Shown here: piece by piece, positions 1-5,499 of the stretch | How the letters are laid out: the number at the start of each line of letters is the position of its first letter | Numbering within the stretch: the first letter of the stretch is position 1 | Assembly: GCA_016763045.1 (NCBI GenBank) | Contig: JAESUN010000106.1 | Coordinates: forward strand, 1-5,629 | Length of the DNA: 5,629 nt | Source: Opitutaceae bacterium | GTDB taxonomy: Bacteria > Verrucomicrobiota > Verrucomicrobiia > Opitutales > Opitutaceae | Direction of reading: 5' to 3' | Program-made: the position numbers and the translations under genes | The notes under the pieces: model-generated | Seen by the model: only the letters and a program-made list of their open reading frames with translations | What the model was told of the DNA's origin: nothing | Database searches by the model: none

Positions 1-936
1 ATTCCGGCGAGCTCTAAACTGGCCAACAAGATGGGGCGTGGCGAATTCGTCGTCACACTGGAAATCGCATCACCGCTGACCGAAAAAGGGCTGCCGCGCG
101 TTGAAAAGATCATGCAGCGCACAGCCGGCCATGTGGATGCGGTCAACACCACCACCAACGCGGGCGGTGTCCCCTCCCTGCATTCGACGGAAACGGGCAA
201 AGTGGTCATGGCGCACGGGGTGGAGTCGGTCATCCAGTTCTGCGGCCGTGACCAGGACAAAGACGCGTTCCTACGTGAAGTCGAGAAGGCCATGCAAATG
301 GGCTATAAGAATTTCCTCCTGCTCACCGGCGACTGGCTCCCGGAAAAGGAGCGCAAGGTCGCCCAGCAGACCTGGTTCCCGATGGACAGTTCACAAATGA
401 TCCACTTCGCCAACCAGCTGTTGCAGGACTGGCAACAAAGGCTGGGTGTGGTGCCCTTCTTCGGCGGCGCCGCCAACCCGTTCTCGACACCGATGAACGT
501 CAGTGTCGAGCGCCTGGCCTTCAAGCGCGCAGCCGGTGCCCGTTTCTGCCAGACACAGGCAATCACCCACGTGCCAACCTTTGTTGAGTGGTATAAGCAG
601 GTCCGTCAAGGGCGCGAACACGACCCCAAGCTCACTATCCCCTCTCTCCCGCTCGTCGGCAGCAAAAAACTCTTCCAAGTGCTGTGCCGTTTGCCGGGCG
701 TATATGTCGATCCGTCACTACACCAGATTATGGAGCAAGCGGACTTCCAGCGTGCCAGCCTCGAATGGGCCTTTGGCATCGCAGAAGGTGTGATCGAGGT
801 TGGAGCGGCGGGTATCCACGTCATGAATTTCGGCATGCCAGCCTATCTGATCGACGAGTTCCTCATGCAGATCCGCGACCGCGCAAAGGAGGCACGTGCT
901 CGCTCCGGCGTGAAATTTCACTCGACTGCGGTTTAG
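1..936 (+). CDS. metF: MetF-like 5,10-methylenetetrahydrofolate reductase, 5' end outside window
   Basis: Flavoprotein of the MetF family, interconverting 5-methyl-THF and 5,10-methylene-THF in the cytoplasm. The frame is open from base 1 through the first in-window ATG at 31, and the ten residues before that ATG (ending SKLANK) look like normal family N-terminal sequence, so the true start probably lies upstream. Counting from the ATG at 31, Glu11 in VVTLEIASP fits the catalytic Glu of MetF, TGD at 99-101 fits the RGD-type flavin/folate loop, and the FCQTQ stretch at 172-176 fits the conserved Gln region. The gene directly downstream is a LigM-type O-demethylase, so the enzyme most likely works in the oxidising direction, recycling methyl-THF, rather than for methionine synthesis. 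The stop TAG at 934 lies inside a 45-bp tandem duplication. Family assignment is firm; the physiological direction is inferred from context. Confidence 0.88.
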   Translation: MPASSKLANKMGRGEFVVTLEIASPLTEKGLPRVEKIMQRTAGHVDAVNTTTNAGGVPSLHSTETGKVVMAHGVESVIQFCGRDQDKDAFLREVEKAMQMGYKNFLLLTGDWLPEKERKVAQQTWFPMDSSQMIHFANQLLQDWQQRLGVVPFFGGAANPFSTPMNVSVERLAFKRAAGARFCQTQAITHVPTFVEWYKQVRQGREHDPKLTIPSLPLVGSKKLFQVLCRLPGVYVDPSLHQIMEQADFQRASLEWAFGIAEGVIEVGAAGIHVMNFGMPAYLIDEFLMQIRDRAKEARARSGVKFHSTAV

Positions 937-1005
937 GCTGTTGCGCACATTTTCATTACTTTTCACTCGACTGCGGTTTAGGCTGCTGCGCACATTTTCA
1001 TTACT
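916..1005. repeat. Two-copy 45-bp tandem repeat across the metF stop codon
   Basis: Copies at 916-960 and 961-1005 match at 44 of 45 positions; the one difference is T941 versus C986. Copy one holds the last six metF codons (FHSTAV), the TAG stop and the following spacer. Copy two repeats the same codons and stop in the same frame, since 45 is a multiple of three. The metF product is therefore unchanged, but the metF-ligM gap is 86 nt where without the second copy it would be 41 nt. The near identity suggests a recent slippage duplication. Confidence 0.95.
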
Positions 1006-1022
1006 ACCAACACAAAAACATT

Positions 1023-2363
1023 ATGACGACAAAAAGCCTAGAAGCAAAACTCCAAGAACACTCCAGCCCAGTCGAGATGCTGCGCCACGCACAAATCGGC
1101 GGATACGACTTCCCCTTCCCCGCTCAATATACGAATTGGCGCGACGAGCAGGAAGCATGGCAAAAGAGCGTCGTGCTCTTCGACCAATCCTTCCACATGA
1201 CAGATGTCTACTTCGAAGGTCCGGATGTAATGCGTCTGCTCTCTGACGTCGGCGTCAACACGCTGAAGAATTTCGGAGCCAATAAGGCCAAGCAAATCGT
1301 GGCCTGCAACTACGATGGCTATGTGATCGGTGATGCGATCCTGTTTGGGCATACCGACACCAAGGTGAGCGTAGTCGGGCGCCCGTCCGTACCAAACTGG
1401 GTGCACTTCCATGCAGAAAGCGGCAACTATGACGTGAAGGTGACCCGCGACGAGCGCACCGTCAGCAACGATGACTCACGCCTCATTTACCGTTTCCAGA
1501 TCCAGGGCCCGAACGCCTTGGACCTGATCAAGAGCGTGCACGAAGGTGAATTCCCTAAGATCAAGTTCTTCAATCTCGGCGACATAACGATTGCCGGCAA
1601 GAAAGTGCGCGCCCTCAACCACAACATGTCCCGCATGGGAGGCCTTGAGCTCCACGGCCCGGTCGAAGACCGCGATGTCGTGTTCGAAGCGCTTCAAAAA
1701 GCAGGCTCGCAGTTCGACCTCGTCATGGGCGGTAGCCGTGCTTACTCCACAGTGTCGCCCGAAAGCGGGTGGATCCCCTCTCCGATGCCAGCAATTTATA
1801 CTGGCGAGGCGATGAAGCCCTACCGCGAGTGGCTGAGCGCAAACGGGTTCGAGGCCAACGCCTCCCTCGGCGGCAGCTTCTATTCGGAAAACATTGAGGA
1901 TTACTACCAGACCCCGTGGGATCTCGGCTACGGCAAACACATCAAGTTTGACCACGACTTTATCGGTCGTGCCGCCCTCGAAAAGATGGCCGACCAGCCA
2001 CACCGCCGCAAGGTCTGGCTAAAGTGGAATGACGAAGACGTGCTTAAGGTATTCGCCAGCCAACTGGGCCATGGCGACCGCTTCAAGTATATGGAGGTTC
2101 CCAATGCCTCTTACTCCACCCTTCCCTTCGACAAGATCCTAGCCGGCGACTCCATGGTTGGCCTGTCCACCTACACCGTCTACACATCCAATGTCCGCTG
2201 CTGGTTCTCGCTGGCGATGGTCGATGAGGCTGTTGCCGACGGTACGGAAGTGACCGTGGTATGGGGAGAGGAAGACGGTGGTTCTGCCAAACCAAACGTT
2301 GAACGTCACGTCCAGACCAACATACGCGCAACTGTATCCTACGGTCGTCTGAACGAAGACTAA
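1023..2363 (+). CDS. ligM: Tetrahydrofolate-dependent aryl O-demethylase (LigM/DesA type, GcvT fold)
   Basis: A 446-residue aminomethyltransferase-fold (GcvT-like) enzyme that resembles LigM (vanillate/3-O-methylgallate O-demethylase of Sphingobium, about 471 aa) along its whole length. It would transfer the O-methyl group of a methoxylated aromatic acid to THF, giving a phenol and 5-methyl-THF. Aligned from memory to LigM, the catalytic acid Tyr247 is Tyr241 here (in GGSRAY), substrate Arg122 is Arg120 (in GRPSVPNW), His60 is His58 (in SFHM) and Glu215 is Glu209 (in GGLELHGP). Tyr31 of LigM is Phe30 here, which may alter substrate choice. Further conserved blocks are SGWIPSPMPAIYTG, GGSFYSENIEDYY and KFDHDFIGR. 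It lacks about 20 residues of the LigM C-terminal tail. ATG 1023 is the only start that fits; no Shine-Dalgarno sequence precedes it, only an A-rich leader. It lies 86 nt after metF, probably in one operon. DesA-like syringate activity cannot be excluded. Confidence 0.88.
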   Translation: MTTKSLEAKLQEHSSPVEMLRHAQIGGYDFPFPAQYTNWRDEQEAWQKSVVLFDQSFHMTDVYFEGPDVMRLLSDVGVNTLKNFGANKAKQIVACNYDGYVIGDAILFGHTDTKVSVVGRPSVPNWVHFHAESGNYDVKVTRDERTVSNDDSRLIYRFQIQGPNALDLIKSVHEGEFPKIKFFNLGDITIAGKKVRALNHNMSRMGGLELHGPVEDRDVVFEALQKAGSQFDLVMGGSRAYSTVSPESGWIPSPMPAIYTGEAMKPYREWLSANGFEANASLGGSFYSENIEDYYQTPWDLGYGKHIKFDHDFIGRAALEKMADQPHRRKVWLKWNDEDVLKVFASQLGHGDRFKYMEVPNASYSTLPFDKILAGDSMVGLSTYTVYTSNVRCWFSLAMVDEAVADGTEVTVVWGEEDGGSAKPNVERHVQTNIRATVSYGRLNED

Positions 2364-2492
2364 TATACCAGGCATCTCCGTCTGGTCGGCTGCGTGGGCA
2401 TCCTTGCCCGCGTGGCCGCCTTTATCGCCGACCAGGGAGCCATAGAGACCACCCTCTCCTTCAATTCAAAAAAAGGAGGAAATCCGAAATAG
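2364..2492 (+). pseudogene. Possible remnant of purU (formyltetrahydrofolate deformylase) N-terminal ACT domain
   Basis: Directly after the ligM stop, the same frame reads through about 42 codons to TAG at 2490. The first part contains TRHLRLV and then VGILARVAAFIADQG, which resembles the start of PurU, where an N-terminal ACT domain typically reads like CPDRVGIVARVSGFLAEQG. The usual PDR is missing before VGI, no start codon is present (TAT ACC where ATG ACC might be expected), and the similarity fades after about 2447. PurU hydrolyses 10-formyl-THF to formate and THF, a fitting partner of MetF and LigM. I read it as the stump of a third operon gene lost by deletion. The match is short and judged by eye, so it could be chance. 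Confidence 0.38.
2381..2436 (+). other. Long imperfect hairpin after ligM
   Basis: CTGGTCGGC at 2382-2390 pairs perfectly with GCCGACCAG at 2427-2435. Nested inside, GGGCA at 2396-2400 pairs with TGCCC at 2405-2409 around a TCCT loop, extended by G-U and G-C pairs. It could protect or end the ligM transcript, but no T-run follows, so it is not a classic intrinsic terminator. It overlaps the putative purU remnant and may simply be a by-product of GC-rich coding sequence. Confidence 0.45.
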
Positions 2493-2512
2493 CCCTTGAC
2501 TTAAGGGCTATT
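2488..2512. promoter_or_regulatory. Perfect 10-bp inverted repeat holding the marR -35 box
   Basis: Arms 2488-2497 and 2503-2512 are perfectly complementary around a 5-nt centre (GACTT). The -35 hexamer of the marR promoter spans the end of the left arm and the loop. This repeat overlaps the MarR-type palindrome at 2509-2530 by four bases. It may be a second operator, or the stem of a weak terminator for the upstream ligM transcript (ATTGTT follows, not a T-run). Confidence 0.55.
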
Positions 2513-2524
2513 GTTGCATATACA
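2496..2524 (+). promoter_or_regulatory. Sigma70-type promoter of marR
   Basis: TTGACT (2496-2501), a spacer of exactly 17 bp, then TATACA (2519-2524). This matches the -35/-10 consensus at 5 of 6 and 4 of 6 positions. The -10 lies in the centre of the 2509-2530 palindrome, so a protein bound there would block RNA polymerase. Transcription would be expected to start near 2531, at or next to the chosen ATG (2532), predicting a leaderless or nearly leaderless mRNA. Confidence 0.6.
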
Positions 2525-2530
2525 ACAATA
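2509..2530. promoter_or_regulatory. Probable MarR operator, marR promoter
   Basis: A 22-bp palindrome in which 10 of 11 base pairs match; the only break is C2517/A2522. Core GTTGCATATACAAC at 2513-2526. It covers the -10 box of marR and ends one base before its start codon, the usual layout for an autorepressing MarR protein. A related site lies ahead of the next gene at 3018-3034. Confidence 0.65.
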
Positions 2531-2531
2531 T

Positions 2532-2996
2532 ATGCAGCAAGCTCTTCAACAGAAAGTTCAAAAAGCGGCCTCGGCAATTGCCCAAGAGTGTTTCGCTATG
2601 CGTGTTCGGTATTTAAATCGCTCGCTAACCTCAATTTATGACGAAGTCTTCCGCCCGCTGAGCATCACCGCCAGCCAGGTCAACATGCTCGTCGCAATCA
2701 TCACCCAGCAAACACTCTCGCCCAGCGAACTTGGGGGAATCCTTAACATAGAGAAGTCCACACTGAGCCGTAACCTCGACCGCATGCGTAAGGCTGGTTG
2801 GGTCGAGATAGACTCCTCTCAACCGGGAAGGAGCCATACCGTTCAAGCGAGCGAAAAAGGGCAGGCCCTCCTGCTAAACATCCTACCGCTCTGGCAAAAA
2901 GCTCAGGAGACCACCTGCACATTGCTCGGCTCAGAACGATCCAAAGCCATACGAGAAGTCGCTGATCACGCTAGAAGCGAAATCATGAAAACTTAA
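2532..2996 (+). CDS. MarR-family transcriptional regulator
   Basis: A 154-residue winged helix-turn-helix repressor of the MarR family. From ATG 2532, residues 12-45 form the helical dimer region (ECFAMRVRYLNRSLTSIYDE), residues 62-92 are the helix-turn-helix with recognition helix (EKSTLSRNLDRMRKAGWVE), and residues 94-110 the wing (DSSQPGRSHTV). Cys20 sits at nearly the same place as the peroxide-sensing Cys15 of Bacillus OhrR, so thiol sensing is possible; Cys129 is the only other cysteine. Starts considered: TTG 2511 lies upstream of the -10 box and cannot be transcribed from the promoter seen, and ATG 2598 would remove the first helix and Cys20. No Shine-Dalgarno site precedes 2532, which fits leaderless translation. 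It likely represses itself and the downstream NmrA-like gene, which starts 86 nt after its stop on the same strand. The effector is unknown. Confidence 0.85.
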   Translation: MQQALQQKVQKAASAIAQECFAMRVRYLNRSLTSIYDEVFRPLSITASQVNMLVAIITQQTLSPSELGGILNIEKSTLSRNLDRMRKAGWVEIDSSQPGRSHTVQASEKGQALLLNILPLWQKAQETTCTLLGSERSKAIREVADHARSEIMKT

Positions 2997-3017
2997 AGCA
3001 CATTTTTTTGGGCACAA

Positions 3018-3034
3018 TAGTTGTATATACATAC
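3018..3034. promoter_or_regulatory. Second MarR-type site, ahead of the NmrA-like gene
   Basis: Perfect 10-bp palindrome TGTATATACA at 3022-3031 flanked by a good left half (GTTG) and a poorer right half. Read on either strand it shares the ATATACA core with the marR operator; the reverse complement gives TATACAAC exactly as in 2519-2526. It lies about 50 bp before the start of the NmrA-like gene. A TATACA (3026-3031) within it could be a -10, but I see no convincing -35. Confidence 0.5.
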
Positions 3035-3082
3035 TTAAGCCCTGCTCAAAAACTCAACCCAACATCAAACGAAATAAACACA

Positions 3083-3988
3083 ATGAAATCAAAAACACTC
3101 ATCATAGGGGCTACTGGCAAAACTGGTATGCCAGTCGTCGAACAAGCACTTGCGTCCGGACAGGATGTGAGAGCTGTTATCCGTCGCGAAGACGAGCGCT
3201 CTTCAAGGCTGAGAAGCCTCGGTGCGGAAACAGTCATCGGAGATGTGCATAACATACAATCAGTCCGTGCATTTATGACCGGAGTCTCGAAGCTCTACTT
3301 CTCCTACCCCACCCATCTAACAGGACTGGTAGAAGCAACCGCGAATATTGCAACTGCAGCGAAGGACGAAGGTGTCAAAGCCATCGTAAACATGTCTCAA
3401 ATATCCGTAAGAGAAAATGCCCGAAGCAAGCTAACGCATCAACATTGGCTCTCAGAGAAAATACTCGACTGGTCAGGTGTGGGAGCAATCCACATCCGCC
3501 CGAATTATTTCATGGAGAATATGCTTCTGTTCAACGCACAGTAGATTGCCAATGAAGGGAAGATATATTTGCCCTATGGAGATCGCCGCCACGCACCCAT
3601 TGCAGCAAAAGACATCGCCAGAGTCATTGTTTCTCTTTTGGGAGATCCTAGCCCTCATTTAAGTAAACGCTACATACTGACCGGCCCCGAGAACCTCACT
3701 CTATCAGAGATGGCAACGACAATTGGAAAAGCCATCAACCAGCACATCGATTACGTCGATCTCCCTGCGGAGCAATGGCGTGAGGCACTCTTACACCAGA
3801 TCGGACTCCCTGAATTTCTTGCCGAGCACCTCTACCAAGTAGCTATCGATCATCAGGAAGGCATCTTTGATCTGCAAACTGACACCGTTGAACTACTGAC
3901 GGGAAAGCCACCACAGAACCTGACGGAGTTCGCACTCGAGCATGAATCACTGTTCGTAGGAAAACAAGCCGTCGCACTCGGCTTATAA
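3083..3988 (+). pseudogene. NmrA-like NAD(P)-binding oxidoreductase interrupted by an in-frame TAG
   Basis: An atypical short-chain dehydrogenase of the NmrA/quinone-reductase type (YtfG-like), about 300 residues when whole. GATGKTG at residues 9-15 is the Rossmann NAD(P)-binding loop; RPNYFMENML near 143-149 and the downstream LPYGDRRHAPIAAKDIARVI are typical family blocks, and TGPENLTLSEMA belongs to the substrate half. Codon 154 (3542-3544) is TAG, following CAG, and the frame continues without shift to TAA at 3986, so this is a point nonsense change, not an indel. The first part alone (153 aa) would be a truncated Rossmann domain. A TTG at 3569 with AGGGA eight bases before it could restart translation of the second part, but that part lacks the cofactor loop. 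ATG 3083 is preferred over the ATG-less extension to 3008, because the Rossmann strand begins immediately after it. It lies downstream of marR and a matching operator, so it is probably the MarR target. A sequencing error or readthrough remains possible. Confidence 0.8.
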
Positions 3989-3997
3989 AAAGTCAGA

Positions 3998-4013
3998 GGT
4001 TCTTTCAAGAACC
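3998..4013. other. Small 7-bp hairpin after the NmrA-like gene
   Basis: GGTTCTT at 3998-4004 pairs with AAGAACC at 4007-4013. No T-run follows directly. It lies ten bases after the stop codon and 27 bases before the main terminator, and may add 3'-end structure. Confidence 0.4.
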
Positions 4014-4040
4014 CATTACTAACCGTTGGATACCGCCAAC

Positions 4041-4076
4041 AGAAAAGAGCGAATGTCGTCACATTCGCTCTTTTCT
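4041..4076. terminator. Bidirectional intrinsic terminator between convergent genes
   Basis: Arms 4041-4056 and 4061-4076 are perfectly complementary over 16 bp around a CGTC loop. The outer pairs are AGAAAAG against CTTTTCT, so each strand reads a stem whose base is A-rich on the 5' side and T-rich on the 3' side. It lies 52 bp past the NmrA-like gene and 49 bp past the OsmC gene on the other strand, serving both. Confidence 0.88.
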
Positions 4077-4125
4077 ACATGCGCAGACGATCAGACGCCT
4101 TGACTGTCCTATTCATTTTGATTTC

Positions 4126-4716
4126 TCAGTCAGCTTCTTCTTCTCCCGTGTCGATATCGATTTTTACGCGCGTTCCGTTACGCAATACATCCAACACGGG
4201 TGATTTGGACACGAGTTCCATCAAACGATCGCCGTCCGCTGAGCTACGAGCCTTAAGCTTTAAGACGATCTCGTTGTAACCTGAACGAACATTGGGATCA
4301 ATCCCCATGTAACCTTCCAGGTTCATTGACCCCTCAATCTCTGAGCTGAGCTCGTCGATTTCCACACCGTCTGCACCCCCATGGAGAACCACGGTTGACG
4401 TTATACAACTGCTCAGAGCTGCGAGCAAAAGCTCCACAGGATTGGGCGCTGTGTCTTGACCGAGAATGAGAGCGGGTTGGTCTACCTTTACGACATGCGT
4501 CTTTGCACGCTCTTGGTTTTCGCCCAGCGCAAAAAACTCATCAATGGACGTTTCATTGCGGTTACCATCAATCCAACGATTGCGGGCTCGGAATTTGAAC
4601 TGAGCCTTCTCCGGATTGTCACCCAAGTAGGCGATTGTCTCCTTGAGAGCTTGGACATCGACGCCGTTGAGCGTGGAGGTATTGGTTTCTTCGATTTCAG
4701 ATATATTTGTATTCAT
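4126..4716 (-). CDS. OsmC-family protein, single-cysteine type
   Basis: A 196-residue OsmC/Ohr-fold protein. The N-terminal part (NGVDVQALKETI, then AQFKFRARNRW) and the core APNPVELLLAALSSC (90-104) place it in the long OsmC-like subfamily of about 190 residues rather than with classic OsmC or Ohr. Cys104 fits the reactive cysteine, with Glu95 nearby, but the second cysteine of peroxide-reducing OsmC proteins is Ser172 (KSPVLDVL). As I recall, Ser here is usual for this subfamily, so ordinary disulfide-based peroxidase chemistry is doubtful and the substrate is unknown. ATG at 4716 is preceded by AGGA at a 7-base spacing, the clearest ribosome binding site in the window. It follows tetR on the same strand after 77 nt that hold a TetR-type operator (4752-4777), so repression by that regulator is likely. 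Family call firm; function uncertain. Confidence 0.87.
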   Translation of the reverse strand: MNTNISEIEETNTSTLNGVDVQALKETIAYLGDNPEKAQFKFRARNRWIDGNRNETSIDEFFALGENQERAKTHVVKVDQPALILGQDTAPNPVELLLAALSSCITSTVVLHGGADGVEIDELSSEIEGSMNLEGYMGIDPNVRSGYNEIVLKLKARSSADGDRLMELVSKSPVLDVLRNGTRVKIDIDTGEEEAD

Positions 4717-4751
4717 TTTGGTTTCCTTTCGGTTTGTTTTATGTTGGCTTT

Positions 4752-4777
4752 ATTAACTGACTAGTTAGTTAGGTAAT
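4752..4777. promoter_or_regulatory. TetR operator ahead of the OsmC gene
   Basis: Near-palindrome centred on ACTAGT (4760-4765); the inner 18 bp at 4754-4771 pair at all but one position. Its 26 bp match the site at 5391-5416 at 23 of 26 positions in the same orientation. It lies 36-61 bp upstream of the osmC start, where the promoter must be, so binding would repress the gene. Confidence 0.78.
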
Positions 4778-4793
4778 GGGGCAAAAAAAAGCG

Positions 4794-5372
4794 TTAGGGT
4801 TTGAGCAGATTTTCAACGCTCTCGATGGCACGATCGATCGGCCAGTCCTGCCGACATTCCTGGCAGGTGCTGATGGCTCCAGCGATATGCAGGTAGTAGG
4901 CATCCGAAACGGCTTTTACGTCGAGATGGGCATATTCCTCTGATGACTCCTTGAGCTCCTTGACCACAGATAAAATCAGTGACCGGTTCGCATCGATATA
5001 GGAGCGTGAAATCTTCACCATAGGGCTCATAGGGTCGGGCATCTCCGCCAGCATATTCATAAAGCCACAGCCACGGTACTCCCACGATTTAATGCGGCCC
5101 CTCACGTGCTGTATGATGGCAGAATAACGTTCCTTCGGTGTCTGAACTTTCTTTAACGACGCTTCCATCATGCCAATCTCGCGTCGTGTTCTCTCCTCGA
5201 GGTAGCCGATGCAAAGGATCTCCTTGCTGGGAAAGTAATTGTAGAGCGTAGGCTTCGATACTTTTGAGGCTTCAATGATTTCGTCAACCGATGTCGAATG
5301 ATACCCCTGCCGATAAAACAGGTCGCAAGCGGCATTGATAATTCGCTCTCGAGCATCGGATTTCGGTCTCAT
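4794..5372 (-). CDS. TetR-family transcriptional regulator
   Basis: A 192-residue TetR-type repressor. Residues 7-52 hold the conserved N-terminal DNA-binding domain (RERIINAACDLFYRQGYHSTSVDEI), with the helix-turn-helix ending in VSKPTLYNYFPSKE. The rest is the variable ligand/dimer domain, with RGCGFMNMLAEMP at 100-112, a block common in one TetR subgroup. Five cysteines (16, 54, 102, 170, 173), including a CQEC pair near the C-terminus, make redox or electrophile sensing plausible but unproven. ATG at 5372 is chosen over the in-frame GTG at 5384 because GGTGGA lies seven bases before the ATG and nothing suitable precedes the GTG; the extra four residues would be MDFD. Its own operator lies 19-44 bp upstream, and a twin site precedes the downstream OsmC gene, so it likely controls both. 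Confidence 0.88.
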   Translation of the reverse strand: MRPKSDARERIINAACDLFYRQGYHSTSVDEIIEASKVSKPTLYNYFPSKEILCIGYLEERTRREIGMMEASLKKVQTPKERYSAIIQHVRGRIKSWEYRGCGFMNMLAEMPDPMSPMVKISRSYIDANRSLILSVVKELKESSEEYAHLDVKAVSDAYYLHIAGAISTCQECRQDWPIDRAIESVENLLKP

Positions 5373-5390
5373 ATCGAAATCCACCGTTTC

Positions 5391-5416
5391 ATTAACTTAC
5401 TAGTTAGTCAAGTAAT
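5391..5416. promoter_or_regulatory. TetR operator ahead of tetR (autoregulation)
   Basis: Twin of the 4752-4777 site, with ACTAGT at 5399-5404 at its centre and three differences in 26 bp. It lies between tetR and the divergent exported-protein gene at 5500, about 84 bp before the latter, so an effect on that gene is possible but less likely. No clear -10/-35 pair for tetR could be fixed in the AT-rich sequence around it. Confidence 0.78.
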
Positions 5417-5499
5417 ATTGAATAATTTATTTGTGCAAATTCAAATAAACTTGAAAATCAAATACTATTCGACAAACAACGACTAGATAAAGTTATCCG

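Noticed and set aside
916..1005. CRISPR-like repeats
   Set aside because: Two directly abutting copies with no spacer, overlapping a coding end: a simple tandem duplication.
684..1022. In-frame upstream extension of the O-demethylase to an ATG at 684
   Set aside because: It lies inside metF in another frame, the extra residues show no family similarity, and ATG 1023 fits the LigM N-terminus.
1476..2003. 175-codon open frame on the minus strand
   Set aside because: It lies opposite ligM, has no recognisable motifs, and is explained by the codon bias of ligM.
2381..2436. Riboswitch or classic intrinsic terminator after ligM
   Set aside because: No known riboswitch core recognised and no T-run after the stem; kept only as an unexplained hairpin.
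2360..2443. 27-codon minus-strand frame with AAGGAGAG upstream
   Set aside because: Short, no recognisable sequence, overlaps the ligM end and a hairpin; nothing supports expression.
2511..2531. TTG at 2511 as the marR start
   Set aside because: It lies upstream of the -10 box and inside the operator palindrome, so it would not be on the transcript.
3008..3082. Upstream start at 3008 for the NmrA-like gene
   Set aside because: It would start before and read through the operator and add 25 residues with no family similarity; the Rossmann strand begins right after ATG 3083.
3541..3571. Frameshift in the NmrA-like gene
   Set aside because: Both parts are in the same frame; only a stop codon separates them.
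4456..4764. 102-codon plus-strand frame opposite the OsmC gene
   Set aside because: Antisense shadow of the OsmC gene running through its operator, without motifs or a ribosome binding site.
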